Source of the DNA: Nephrocerus scutellatus
Lineage: Eukaryota > Arthropoda > Insecta > Diptera > Pipunculidae
NCBI GenBank assembly: GCA_947095585.1
Contig: OX352761.1
Coordinates: 27,123,777-27,187,776, forward strand
DNA length: 64,000 nt
Direction: 5' to 3'
Shown here: positions 20,576 to 32,450 of the stretch, piece after piece
Layout: each line of letters starts with the position of its first letter
Position numbering within the stretch: position 1 is the stretch's first letter
Notes under the pieces: model-generated
Told to the model about the DNA's origin: nothing
Database searches by the model: none
The model's input: the letters and a program-made list of their open reading frames with translations, nothing else
Made by a program: the position numbers and the translations under genes

Positions 20576-21616
20576 GCGGATGACTGATATAAGAGTCGAT
20601 TTTATAGTTTTCGAAATCTCTGAATAGTGATGGTGAGACTCTATAGTATCCAATTTTACACCCGCGCAACGCTATGAACTCAAGTAGTATTCCATAAAAT
20701 TGAAACACTGTTGTTACATATGTATTTAATTTTGTATGTATGTTCCCAAAAGATTGCCAAATCCTTCAACCAATCGCGGAGCGTTTTATATATTTTAGAA
20801 AAGTCCAGAGTGCTGGGTTAATAAGACCCAGTTTAGCCCACTTATTTTGTATATAAATACCGCTATATTTTGCAGGGGGTCGTACACTTTGGTCAAGGGG
20901 ATCCCATACAAATATTTTTTCCGAATTGTCTATTATTTTATATGCGGGTAGCGAAGCGCTCCCGAACAGCTGGTACTACAAAAAACAAAAAATCTGTCGG
21001 TTTATCCTTTCCTTTCATACAATCAGGTTCAAACTTTTTTCATATGGGTTCATATCGAACTGGTTGTGTCTATATTTGGAATTGGAATAGTTCAAAGTTA
21101 AAATTTTTGATAGAACAGAAATACAGTAGTGGAGGGGTTGAGTGAGGTTGTTGGGTGGTTGGGGATGGGTGGTGTAGGGCGAGGGAGTGGGTGGATGGTG
21201 GGTGGGGCGGATCAGTGAACGTGTGGAGGGTCCATAGAGTACAGATAGACGGTCGAATTTCGACCAATGGGCGATAACTAGTTTTCATAAATTGTCAAGA
21301 AGTTTTATATAATAGCCGTGCGGTTTGCGGCTGCGAAGCGACCCCGTACAGCATGCTAAAAAATAAATTATGTGCGCGGAGGTTTTTCGCTGCCGGTGTG
21401 TTACAGTCTTCAAATTGTTATGAAAATAGTTGACATCGCCATTTGAAGATAAATAGAACAAGCACTGCACTGCAAAAATAGTGCATGCTTTTAGGCTAAG
21501 TAGCAAATGTATGGAATTTTAAAGAATTTTGTAGCTAAATGTACTTGTGTAAGAGCACACTCTATATAAAAGTTATTTTTAGAAGTTTTACGAGGGATGA
21601 CTTATATGTACTTGCG
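20576..21616. other. no gene; short degenerate transposon ends
   Basis: Two short pieces, near 20938-20973 (GCGGGTAGCGAAGCGCTCCC, then AACAGCTGGTA) and 21315-21350, match in inverted form the left end of the Helitron-like repeat at 50934. A G-rich, T/G-biased stretch lies at 21125-21215. Nothing else is recognised. Confidence 0.4.
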
Positions 21617-23935
21617 AGTATCATCATCATCATATTTGGCTCTACAACCGGGGTCCGGTCCTTGCCTCCCGCAAAAAGTCTCTCCACCGGTCCCGATTTC
21701 GAGCCGATATCATCCAGTTTGGCATCCCTAAACTCTTGGCGTCCTGGTCTATGCTTACGCGGCTAAAAGGTCAGAATGCTTTTTGCTAAGAACCCAAGTC
21801 TCGGATCCAAATGTAAGTACTAGTATGACCATTGTCTTATATATCAGTAGCTTGGATGTTATGGTTAAGTTCCTGGATTTGAAAAGTTTTGACAGACTAT
21901 AGTAGGCTTTGTTAGCTTTTGCAACCGTGTGCGTATTTTAGGTTCCTTGCTGTTATCGGCTGCTACAGTTGATCCGAGATAGTTAAAGGATTGCACTACT
22001 TCAAATTCGCGCTCCACTATTTGAATTGAGGGACCAATATTGGAACTTCTACTCGCAGACGTGGCCACCATGTACTATGTTTTGCTCTCATTTATGTGCA
22101 GCCCGTGATTTCGTGCCGCCTGCTCTATCTGGATGAAAGCTTCCTGTACAGCTCTTCGGTTTCTACCAACGATGTCAATATCGTCTGCGTAAGCCAGTAT
22201 CTGAATGGACTTATAGAGGATTGAAAGATAGAGGAGAAAATCTTATACGCGGTACTCAACAACGTTATACCACGATAATTGCTGCATTTTGCGATATCTC
22301 CCTTCTTATGTATGGGGCACAGGATGCCTCTTCGCCAATCTTATGGCATAACTTCTTCCTCCCATTCTTGCGCTAATATTTCATGATTTGCTTGGTGAAA
22401 TGTGGAGCCTCCTATTTTTATCAGTTCCGCTGGGATCCCAACAGATCTCGAGGCCTTATTATTTTTGAGCCGATTTATCGCTCTACTAACTTCGTCTATT
22501 CTTGGTGCCGGCAGCATAGTTTGATCTTCGGTCATTGGTGGAGCATCCAATTCCTCAGTTAGCTGGCCATTTAGTAACTCATGAAAGTGCTCTTCCCACC
22601 GCTCTAAGATGCTTTTATAACGGTGATCAGATTACAAAGATTATCCTCTTTGTCCTTGCAGTATGTGCAACGCAGTGTATATTGCGTCATACCGCGGACT
22701 CTTTGGTAGAACTTCCACGCCTGGTGCGGTCCTTGCTCTCTGTACTGTTCTAGTTCACGGCCATGATTCTTCTCCCTGGCCGCTTCTGAGCTCTTTATAT
22801 TCATCTTCGCGTGCCCGCGTTCTATGAGATTGTTGCATTGCTCGGTACGCAACATTCTTACGTTCAGTCGCTCGCTTACATTCGTCATCGAACCAGTCGT
22901 TCCGATCTCTACGACTTCTGCCTAAGATGGAGTCAGCAGTACTAATACAGTACAGTATTTTTCAGGCGTGTCCATTTCTCTTCTACGCCTGACATCTCAG
23001 TCCTAGGACTTACTCTCCCAGCATTAAGGGCGAGTCCTATCGCTTGACCTTAGTTTTTTCTGGTCTCTTCGTTGCGAAGGACAGCCGTGTTGAGTCGAAT
23101 ATGATTCGCGGATTCAGTCTTTCGTGATGATGCAATCCGCGCTCAGAGCACCATACCAACAAGACGTTGGCACCTTGGTACGTTCGTACCGTCATCCGGT
23201 TCGCGTTGTAGCGGCGGTCTATCGAAACGACCAAATTATTGCTTGCTCTCATCTCTATGACTAGTTGTCCATTGTCATTAGTGTTCTCGTGTAAGCTATG
23301 GGTGCTAATGGTTTGCCTGAATACTGGCTCCCTACCTATTTCAGCACTCATATCCCTCAGAATAATTTTTACATCATACTGAGGGCAGGCATGGAGTTCC
23401 CGTTCGACTGATTCAAAGAATTCTTCTTTTTCACGATCTGGGGAACCCTCTGTAGGTGCGTGAAGGTTTATGAGGCTTATGTTTTTTTAAATTTGCCCGC
23501 ACGCGAAGGGTGCATAGCCGTTCATTAATTGCTTTAAAGCCGATAACGGTGGGTTTCATTCTTTTGCTGACTAGAAACCCTACCCCGAGCAAATGATGCT
23601 GCTCCAGCTCTACACAGTGAGCGTACGTTCCATGAGAAAATACTTAAATCGTTTAGCCGTTTTCGTTGCCGTGGTCGTCATCGTTCATCAGTGTATACGA
23701 GGCTTATTTATGGTTCCGTAATAATAATTTTTTACGGCGAGGTTATTGGCCTCGCGCCAACCTTACTTTGAAGGGACTAGCCCGATCATTCCGCTTTTCC
23801 TGCATTGGAGGAAAATTACCAGCGGCCACCACGTGGAGGTTTGATCGCACTTCCATCAGTCAGAGATAGTTACGGCCACCTGCAATTCTAGAACATTCTG
23901 TGTTATTCCCCTATTCTGCGGATGGCTGACCAACC
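21617..23935 (-). mobile_element. LINE-R copy (RTE-type), 5' region present, internal deletions
   Basis: The 3' end with (GAT)n tail is at 21617-21640. RT C-terminal parts follow (VATSASRSSNIGPSIQIVE, VQSFNYLGSTVAADNS). Then come RT fingers (RIDEVSRAINRLKNNKASRS) and endonuclease pieces (EIGREPVFRQTIS, NTNDNGQLVIEM). Bases 23590-23935 extend into the 5' untranslated region shared with the copy at 29700-30000 (CTTTGAAGGGACTAGCCCGA on the plus strand). At least two deletions are evident, and no long frame survives. Confidence 0.75.
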
Positions 23936-23937
23936 CT

Positions 23938-24387
23938 TTTTTTTATTTTTTTTATAATGTACACACGCTAAAGGGGTTTGCACCCTTATAATGCTTAGCA
24001 CAGCGTGGGCGTTAGGAAATTAGGGAGAGGAAAGGATGAGATGTCTATGCACACGTGTCTTAAACGACTACAGATCATATAAATGCGGAAACACAGAATC
24101 AGGCAATTCATTCCATATAACTATCGTGCAGCTAAAGAAGGAATCTCTGAATTGGTTAGTACGTCCGAAGATAGGCTTAATGGTGGACCCATGAGCTCGA
24201 GTTGAGGCACGGGTATTACGGATGTGTTGGAGAATGGGCGGGATGCATCTGGATATTTCTTTTGAACACCGCTTGTGGAAAAAGCGATAAAACAGTGACA
24301 GAGGCAGGAAACATTCCTGCGATGTTCAAGCGATTCGATTGTTTTCGCGATATGTACGTCACCAATAAGTTTTAACGCGCGGTTCTT
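23938..24387 (-). mobile_element. LINE-J 3' end
   Basis: The reverse complement matches the C-terminal end of the LINE-J copy at 34972-35597, including SLEHRRN-, FHKRCSKEIS-like, SSRAHGS-like and the LQSFKTHVHRH end. The shared 3' trailer (ACGCTGTGCTAAGCATTATA and ACGCTTAGCGTGTGTACATT-type sequence) follows, then an A-rich tail at its left edge. Confidence 0.65.
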
Positions 24388-24394
24388 TTTACAA

Positions 24395-24450
24395 TTAAGG
24401 TTTGTAAATTAATAAACTTGAATTGTGTTTTATTTGCACAATCTTTACGA
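24395..24450 (+). mobile_element. LTR 3' fragment related to the solo LTR
   Basis: TTTGTAAATTAATAAACTTG and TTTACGAACTCG match bases 18290-18345 of the solo LTR. Only about 55 bases are present. Confidence 0.45.
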
Positions 24451-25499
24451 ACTCGTGGTGAACCACCATGCATCCGTTTATCTTTGCCTACATTTCAGCT
24501 ATCCATGAATGTTTAAAATTTACCGCTCCCCAGCAATTTATGTCCATTTTTGTTATGCCTGACACTTTGTCGATCTACAACACTGCTTGGTCGAATTAGT
24601 TAACTTTATGATGAGAACAGGAAACGACAAAAAGGGGAAAAAAGAAAAACTAAAATATTCTGGCAAATAGCCAAAGGCAATCGGAAGATTTATTTCTATT
24701 CTGCAGTATTGGAGAATTGGATCGAGTAGAACAATAGCAGCACCAAAATTTCCTGGTTCGGAGATTTTTACTGAATGAGAAATGCTGAAATGCCAAACAC
24801 CTAACCGTACCGTGGATTTCCAGTTGTTGCAGCAGAAGATTTATTGCCATATTTTATTATGGAAGGAAAGGGATTTTCGTATTGTCGATTCCGCGAAGAA
24901 AATTTAAAGCGTCGTCAGCCAAAACACTGTGGATGGGGAGTTTTTTTCTCTTGTCCATTACGTTCTTTATTGGAGGCAGTTTTAAAGGTCGTGTTTTGAT
25001 GGTTACACACAGGTAACCAATAACCATATGGCAAAGTAAGTTAACATTTAGCATTTGGCAATATATTACTGAGAGTTAAAATTCATATAAGTAAATACAG
25101 CCAAACACTGTTTGCTTCTTTGGGATAGATTGAAAGATTTATGAAGACATTTTTACAGCAATGTCGTAGGGTTAATGGGATGATAAAGCCATAAAAACTG
25201 CACAATAAATAGAAAGCGTTTACTTAAATATAACAATTTACAAGCGACCTATGTTGCTTTACGAGTATGCGTAAAGGTTAACAACCTCTATATATCACTT
25301 TGTCCTTAAGAACTGTTTAGTATGAGGAAAATATAAGAAATATTTGAAAGCACTTCAAAAAGAGAAACTCAAAAACTCCATAAACTGAAAATATATTTCA
25401 TTTATAATTTTTTTTTATTTCAAGGAATAAAAACAACAAATACTACAAATTAACTAACGATACTAGTTAATACAAAATAAAAAAACCCATAATAATTGA
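24451..25499. other. intergenic sequence, nothing recognised
   Basis: This is about 1 kb of AT-rich sequence with only short frames. I see no repeat or gene that I can support. Confidence 0.4.
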
Positions 25500-26180
25500 A
25501 AATTTTCATGTAAATTCTCTAATAGGAGATACATATGTGTGCAAAGTTTGAACCGGGTTTTTTTGGAAAAAATAAATATTAGAGTCCCTTCACTTCAAAA
25601 TTTTTTTCAAAAACTGTTAGCACCCCTCGAGCCTTAGGGCATGTGTGAAATGAAATGAATGAATGAATGAATGAAATCGGACTTTGGGAAGTGGGAAGTT
25701 GGTTAAAAAGGACCTCAAAAAAGTAAAAAAAATTCAACCCATAACACGCGCCACACGCGACATACTCGGAATATAAAAGAAAACAACCCATAAAAATTAA
25801 AATTTTTTATGTAAATTCACTAATACCATATACATATGTGTGCAAATTTCGAACCGGGTTAATTTGGAAAAAATTAATATTATTTTTCAAAAACTATTCT
25901 CACCGGAGATACACACATAGTATGTAAAAAAAGTTGTATGGAAAAATTTCCATCGGAGATACACATTTGTATAAAATTTGTGTACATTTTGTAAAATATT
26001 TGTATGGGAGCCTCCCGACTCCGAGGGGCCTCAAATTTTAATAGAAAGTATTGTCACCGGAAATAAATATGTGTGCAAAATTTCAATAAAATTGGGTTTT
26101 GGGAAGTGGGTTAAAAATTGATCAGAAAATCTGACCAGCCAGCCAGCCACGGGCAATTGTAAATTCTCTGATCGGAGATT
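25500..26180 (-). repeat. DINE-like repeat with an inserted GACGCG unit
   Basis: In reverse orientation the units carry ATGTGTGCAAAGTTTGAACC, CATCGGAGATACACATTTG and AAATTTGTATGGGAGCC-type blocks, ending near GACCAGCCAGCCAGCCACGG. A single unit of the 7850-8585 repeat (AACACGCGCCACACGCGACA) lies at 25675-25790. Confidence 0.6.
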
Positions 26181-26399
26181 CGATTTTGTGGTGAAGTCCC
26201 CATTTGGTATGAAAACATAACAGCCACAGCGAACGGTTGGTGCGGCGTGCACACAACAACGTACGAAGTACCACTAAAATTATATTCTTTTGAGTTGAGT
26301 TAAGCTGTAAAGCTGTTGAGTGCGAAACCAGTTTTTAATATATGTACTCGTAATATTGTACAAAAACAAAACACAAATTCTCTATACTCTCTGCTCTCG

Positions 26400-26960
26400 G
26401 CTCACTGCTGCAACGCAACAACAAAACAACCCCAATCGTAAATTCGCAGCGCTGCCTACATTATATCACTCATCAGCGCACACAGAACACAGTCATTATA
26501 GTATGAAATATGATGTCGCTATATGGGAAAAAAAATTTATATGGGAGCCCCCCGATCCCGCTGCCCGATCTCTCCAAAATTTTTACAAAAAGTGGAGAAA
26601 AACATTTGATAAAACGTTAAGAAAATCGGGTAAATTTTGTAAAATATTTGTATGGAAGCCCCCCGACCCCAAGGTCCGAGGGGCCTCAAATTTGAATAGA
26701 AATATACATGTGTGCAAAATTGCAATAAAATCGGGCTATGGGAAGTGGGTTAAAAATTGATCAGAAAATCTGACCAGCCAGCCAGCCAGCCACGTGCACG
26801 CGAAGTTAATATAGAGAATTTAAAAATGCTATTTTGGACTTAGACACTCACAAAATTTCAGCTCTATAGGTCGTGTGGTCGGTGGTTAAAAAGGACCTCA
26901 AAGTGTTCGAAAATACAGGCAAAAAGGGGTCAAGTTAAATACAAGTTTTTAAAAAGGAGC
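26400..26960 (-). repeat. DINE-like repeat with palindrome module
   Basis: It includes the optional module also seen at 34320-34430 and 44199-44524 (GCAGCGCTGC near 26449, then CATCAGCGCACACAGAACAC), then reverse units with GGGAGCCCCCCGA and AGAAAATCGGGTAAATTTTG. It ends at GACCAGCCAGCCAGCCAGCC and CGCGAAGTTAATATAGAGAA (about 26780-26820). Bases 26820-26945 are a reversed unit of the 7850-8585 family. Confidence 0.6.
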
Positions 26961-27174
26961 GCTATTGTTGGATGTTATGTATGGTTGGTTGGGTTATCGT
27001 AATAACCGTTTTTTTTCAAGATGTTTAATCATTTATCGAAGATATTATTCTGGTGCGAAAAAATGTATATTATGTTTTTTGTTTTTCCGCATTGCATAAT
27101 AAAACAAAAATAGGCAAGTTGTAATACCATTTTACCCTAATATCTATACTGCCCCTGTCACTCACTCATGCAAT

Positions 27175-27290
27175 GCAATGAATTGGGCTCCCATGTAATT
27201 TTTTTTTTAAATTTAACCCGATTATCTTCAAATTTTGTACACATGAGGAACCTTTAAAGAAATCCTTAGCGGTGCAATTTATAATAGACC
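27175..27290 (+). repeat. DINE-like unit, single
   Basis: GGGCTCCCATGTAATTTTTT, then ACCCGATTATCTTCAAATTT and TGTACACATGAGG, match one internal unit of the family. Confidence 0.5.
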
Positions 27291-27424
27291 ACAGTGGGCA
27301 TAGTTAGCATTCGCTGAAATGATACCGAAGTCTACCAGCTATTTGTTTTGACTTTTTTGCTTCTTATATACATTTATGAATCCTGTATTTAGTATTAAAG
27401 TAAGGATTTGCCATTATGCCATTC

Positions 27425-27530
27425 TTACCTCAATGGTATGCTGGAAAACGCAGTAGTGACAGCTTGACGAATTCTCCCTATAATGCCGATGTCGTCACTA
27501 TATATCAGCAGTTCCACCGACTTTTTTTTT
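27425..27530 (-). mobile_element. reverse transcriptase palm fragment of an unassigned LINE
   Basis: On the minus strand SVELLIYSDDIGIIGRIRQA is followed by VTTAFSSI. It resembles the catalytic YADD strand of RTE-type LINEs, with Ser in place of Ala. The frame is extended upstream by a T run (27523-27532) but no further RT motif is seen. Confidence 0.5.
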
Positions 27531-29230
27531 TTAATTTCTATTAAAGAGTTTCGTAAAAAGTTGTTTTTAGTTGAGGGTTCGCCAATTAGTGTTAGACATT
27601 TCAAATTTTTGCGCTGTTTAATGGGCTCGTATAGCGGCACTAGTTTCACATCCACCAACCCTCCTAAACGTCTGTTCGTGTAACAATACGAAAATCAATC
27701 ATATATAATGACGTCAAAGATAACCCCAGAAAGGAGCCCATAAATACGTTAAGAGACTTATCTCTTTAAGATATAATACTTCCCGCTCCCCTGAAAACCA
27801 CAACAACATAAACCACGTAATCGACTGGTTTCTGGTAATATAGCAAAAATATAACGACAAAAGGCTGTAGTCGTCATCATTGTACGTTGACAATCGAATG
27901 AGTCAGCCCCTAGTATTTCAACAAACTGCTCAACCTTAAGTCTCCCACAGTATTTTGCCTTAAGCTTTTCATTCATTAAAAAATCATGAGGTTTCTTAAG
28001 AGGGTGGTATTACTAAACCATAAATTTGGAAACGAATGGTTAAGGAACTATATGCATTTATAGCGCATGCGCATAATATTGGACAATATGTAAAAAGCTC
28101 TTTCTCCACTCAGCATTATCTGTCAACTTTCTTACTAGGTAGTTCTCATTATTACTTTCGATTTGACGAATTTTCCCCAACTTTCCATATGTTAGAGGAA
28201 GAATTTCATTTTTTACTTTGACAAAGAAAATTGTACACTACAAATAATATTTTTGAAATCTGTTACAAAAATTTTTTTTGTAATAAAAAAAACGTATCTA
28301 CATCAGAGAGTTAGATAATAATTAAAACCATATTGGAATTTGAAATCCTGAATAATTAATAATAATTCAACTCTCTAAAAATGAGAAAAGTTGGCTAAGC
28401 TGTCAAGAACCATTTGACATTTACCTTTAGCATTCTTAAAGAAAAAAACTGACATTTATGTCATAGACTGCGTCGCAGTAGTTTAAATCCATTTTTTTAA
28501 TAAACGATTTCTCCCTAACTTTGGGTATTTACGAAAAAACCTAATTAAGCATTTTACTGAGGGTTATATAAAGAATAAAGTTCCAGGAAGGATTTTTCCA
28601 GGTATTAATCTTTTTTTTTATTATTCATATAAACGATATTTTACATGGTTGTCCCGCAAAGCTTATGGCTTATCTGCTTATCTTACTTATAAAAGTGTAA
28701 AAATGTTAAAAGTTAATTGAGTACATCCGATTTTTCTAATAAGCTGATATTAAATATTTTATTTAATTTCATTTTAGTTATCCAGGTAAAGAGTGATTCG
28801 TTTTATGTCATCATAAAACCTAGTCAATACAACCGACCCTTTTTTGGTCTTATTTGTCTTAGAGATTCTAGTAGCACAGAAAAAAATGAAAGAAATTATG
28901 AAAAAAGTAATAATTAACACTGCCAGTAATTTTTCATCAATTACACAGCTATGGCAGAAGCAAGTAACCGAAATAATAAGCCCAAGCTTAAATTCGTGTC
29001 TATAAGGACGATAGGACGAATTCATACGGTCGTGAACAACAACCTGTGATAGAAAACTATGAAAAAAGTTACAAACCATACCTCGAGAAGCCTCCAATTC
29101 AAGCCTATCAGTGATCACGGCACTATTTTGGTTCTTTTTACGACTCACGTAGAGCAGGCTTCTGAAAGTAATAGAACAATATGGGAGTGGAACTGCAATT
29201 AAAAGATGATAAGTCAATCAATTCAGACTA
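27531..29230. other. intergenic sequence, nothing recognised
   Basis: This is AT-rich DNA with scattered homopolymer runs and short frames only. No repeat family of this window and no conserved motif was found in it. Confidence 0.4.
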
Positions 29231-29234
29231 ATCC

Positions 29235-30000
29235 CTACTCCCTACCTATTTTGGCATTCATATCCTCCAGAATGATTTTTACGTCATACTGAGGACAGGC
29301 ATGGAGTTCCCGTTCGACTGATTCAAAGAATTCTTCTTTTTCATCATCTGTGGTATCCTCTGTAGGTGCGTGAACGTTTATGAGGCTTATGTTTTTAAAT
29401 CTGCTCCGCACGCAAATGGTGCATAGCCGTTCAGTTACTGCTTTAAAGCCGATAACGGTGGGTTTCATTCTTTTGCTGACTAGAAACCCCACCCCGAGCA
29501 CATGATGTCTTGCATGACAGCTGTAATATATGTCATATTCTGATTTTTGTAAGACAGCATTCCCCGCCCATCGCATCTCCTGAATATATATTTGTGTCCA
29601 AAAAAAATTAACATGTGCAGCACAAATGGTCGCGAGATGTTAGGCCTTGGACCGCAATGGTCTGTCGCGCCAAATATTATTATTATATTTGGACAGGGTA
29701 TCGGCTAGCTGCTGTGTAGCACGAGCTCTATACAGTGAGCGTGCATTCCATGAGAAAATTTTGAAATCGTTTAGCCGTTTTCGTTGCCGTAGTCATCGTC
29801 GTTCATCGGTGTATCCGAAGCTGATTTGCGTTTTCGTAATAAGGTTTTTTTACGGGCAAGGTTATTGGCATCACGCCAACCTTACTTTGAATGGGAAGGG
29901 ACGTGGACGTTTCATCACACTTCTACCAGTCAGAGATAGTTACGGCCACATGCATTTCTGAAGCATTCTGTGCTATTCGCCCTAATCTGCTGATGGCTGA
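29235..30000 (-). mobile_element. LINE-R 5' half with SINE-1 inserted
   Basis: Endonuclease start on the minus strand (SKRMKPTVIGFKAVTERLCT, LINVHAPTEDTTDDEKEEFF, KIILEDMNAKIGRE) occupies 29235-29580. The 5' untranslated region (CTTTAGCCGTTTTCGTTGCC on the plus strand and relatives) occupies 29690-30000. The uninterrupted sequence at 14580-14735 shows that 29588-29686 was added later. The element stops before the RT. Confidence 0.75.
29588..29686 (+). mobile_element. SINE-1 3' end nested in LINE-R
   Basis: TTTGTGTCCAAAAAAAATTA, then GCACAAATGGTCGCGAGATG, GACCGCAATGGTCTGTCGCG and CCAAATATTATTATTAT, form the last 100 bases of SINE-1. It is inserted into a LINE-R copy of opposite orientation. 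Confidence 0.65.
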
Positions 30001-30007
30001 CCGCCCA

Positions 30008-30262
30008 TAAGAGCTATACTTTTTTGCAAAAACTTGAAAAACTGTCAAAGTGTACTGCCACATCTGGTTGGCCGATTTCCGCCAAAATCAAATCAATTCA
30101 AATCAATATGAATTTTCATCCCCATCATGTGCTGTAGAGTGTAGAGTGTTTTCGCTTTTTCTGACTCAGAAGATACGCAAATGGGTAAATCTGCAAAAAT
30201 CCCGAGTTCGAAAATTTTCTTGATTACTATACTTCCTTTTATTATGTAAAGGAAAGTACAAT
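30008..30262 (+). repeat. hairpin-ended repeat, left member of an inverted pair
   Basis: It contains GAGCTATACTTTTTTGC, ACTTGAAAAACTGTCAAAG and CCCGAGTTCGAAAATTTTC, and ends with a hairpin CTTCCTTTTATTATGTAAAG GAAAG. The same blocks occur in the opposite orientation at 32160-32450. Confidence 0.55.
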
Positions 30263-31713
30263 TATTTTAAAATAAATGGTCAAAATATTGTTTACATAAT
30301 TTTGACTCAAACTGATGGAATTTTTTTTAAAATATTCTTATTCGTCAGGATTTTTCCCCTTAATTTCCACAAAAAGCTAATGCTCAAAGCTTTTTAGAAA
30401 TCCATCATGAACACAAAATTTCCTCCCTTCAGTTCTTAACGGAAAATCATTGACTCCAGTCGTGGAGCTCCACACACATGTTAAACGTCAACTGCATGTC
30501 ATAGTGTCCTAGAAAGAAAAAAAAGAAGAGAAAAAGTGAAAAGGTGCATTATTCCAGTAATACGCGTAAAAAATTTAAAGAAGTTCAATTTGTATAAATT
30601 GTTGAAGTGACCCTGTAGATGTAGAATATAACTACATATTTGGCCTTAAAGAAAAAATGTATTCGCGCGAAATAAAAAGAAAAAGAACTATGTAAAAAAT
30701 TAAATAAATTTGTAATTCCCAAAATATAAATATTTTCTCTCTGTTTATCCTTCAAAACTAAAAGAAAATTGTTTCTGTAAAAAAGCAAAAGAAAAAAAAT
30801 TAGGTTTAACCTCGGTGCCACCGTTTTTCAAGATTCACCCAACAACCGCATCAAACTACGATACATGTTTTCTGTTTCGCTTACTCAAATAAAAATTTGC
30901 GTGCCTCTTCGGTCGATCTCGCTTCGTGAGAGTATAAAAAATGCGTGTTTCTAGGTTCGTGTGTAAATGAATAGTTTCGTATGCACTGCTACCGTGCGTG
31001 TGTGTATAACATATAATTATATGTAAGTAGTCAGTAGCCATCTTCTTTCTGAAAAATTAAAAAATATAATTTCGGGTTAATGGTAAGGCAATTTAAAGTA
31101 AAGTGATGATTTAAAGTAAAAAAGTTGCTCCATACAGCACACACACATGATGAAATAGTCTAGGTCGTGTCATCTGTCACATGCGGTAATTAGCGCTCAC
31201 TAACTGTTTGGCTGTATGTGAAAATGTAATATGCATACGTCAGCTTGAGCATCTTTTATTAATTGAGATTGTATATATTCGTAAGGAGAAATATACAACG
31301 GTAAAAACATTCATATAACGTATATAGTAATTACAACAATTATAAATCTACATAATCGTAAATAGCATGGAATGTTTCTCTCAAGAATAACGTAACACAG
31401 CAAATTTGAATGTTATCTAAACAATTAGGGCCGTCGTCGGCAATTCAAGTGGACAGTAGTTTGGTGGACCGTACAGTAGCTGAAGGTGAGTTTACCAGGG
31501 CACACAGAGATACAATCATATTGAAACCATATTGATGCAAAAATAAAAATGTTAGTACTGACTGACTTTTAAATAGGCTTTCCATAAAAATTTCATTAAT
31601 TTTTAGCCTCCTTTTGTGGTTTGCAAGAAGTTAATAGGAGGCTAATATCGTAGTAATGAATTTAGGCCGAGTTTAGTTACACTTGCGGAAGTGAGACTTT
31701 TGGTTGTTTTTTA
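30263..31713. other. AT-rich sequence, possible untranslated exon at about 31380-31482
   Basis: No repeat or long frame is recognised. At 31483 GCTGAAG|GTGAGTTT is a good donor. It is preceded by a less AT-rich stretch (GGGCCGTCGTCGGCAATTCA), so an untranslated first exon of the downstream methyltransferase could end here. This is only a possibility. Confidence 0.3.
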
Positions 31714-32158
31714 ATTTTCTTTTCCTTTTCCTTTTCCTTTTTCTTTTTCTTTTCCTTTTCCATTTTCTTTTCCTTTTCCTTTTCCTTTTCCTTTTCCTTT
31801 TCCTTTTCCTTTTCCTTTTCCTTTTCCTTTTCCTTTTCCTTTTCCTTTTCCTTTTCCTTTTCCTTTTCCTTTTCCTTTTCCTTTTCCTTTTCCTTTTCCT
31901 TTTCCTTTTCCTTTTCCTTTTCCTTTTCCTTTTCCTTTTCCTTTTCCTTTTCCTTTTCCTTTTCCTTTTCCTTTTCCTTTTCCTTTTCCTTTTCCTTTTC
32001 CTTTTCCTTTTCCTTTTCCTTTTCCTTTTCCTTTTCCTTTTCCTTTTCCTTTTCCTTTTCCTTTTCCTTTTCCTTTTCCTTTTCCTTTTCCTTTTCCTTT
32101 TCCTTTTCCTTTGTCTTTTCCTTTTTCTTTTTCTTTTTCTTTTTCCTTTTCTTTTACT
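31714..32158 (+). repeat. CCTTTT hexanucleotide array, about 445 bp
   Basis: The unit TTTTCC repeats about 57 times without interruption from about 31766 to 32112, with TTTTTC and variant units at both edges. The plus strand is pure pyrimidine over more than 300 bases. The reading frame through it, an endless Leu-Phe repeat, is an artefact of the hexamer. It ends against the hairpin end of the repeat at 32160. Confidence 0.95.
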
Positions 32159-32450
32159 TTATTTTACATAGTAAAAGGAAAATCATGAAAATTTTCGAAC
32201 TCGGGAGTCAGGAAAAGCGAAAATAAACAAATCTCTGTCTGTCTGTTTGTCTGTATGGCTGTATGTCTGTCTATGTCCACTCTACAGTCTAGACGGCTAA
32301 ACTTATCAGAATAGAAATTCATATTTAAGCTTTTTACATAAATTGTGAAGGGTCAGATGATTATGACAGAAATCTGACTACCGGAAAGTGACAGTTTATT
32401 TAGACAGTTTTTCGAGTTTTTGCAAATATGTAACTCAAAAAGTATAGCAC
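32159..32450 (-). repeat. hairpin-ended repeat, right member of an inverted pair
   Basis: ACATAGTAAAAGGAAAATCA, GAAAATTTTCGAACTCGGG and a GTCT-rich stretch (CTGTCTGTCTGTTTGTCTG), then TTTTTGCAAATATGTAACTC and AGTATAGCACTTAGG, are the reverse of the blocks at 30008-30262. The terminal arms pair as CTTTTAC...GTAAAAG. Confidence 0.55.

Noticed and set aside
26320..26760. 146-codon open frame on the plus strand
   Set aside because: It runs across DINE-like units and the palindrome module. The translated units repeat the nucleotide repeat pattern, so it is not a protein gene.
31704..32171. 155-codon open frame of alternating Leu and Phe
   Set aside because: It is the translation of the CCTTTT hexamer array. 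A hexamer always gives an endless two-residue repeat, and there is no gene context.
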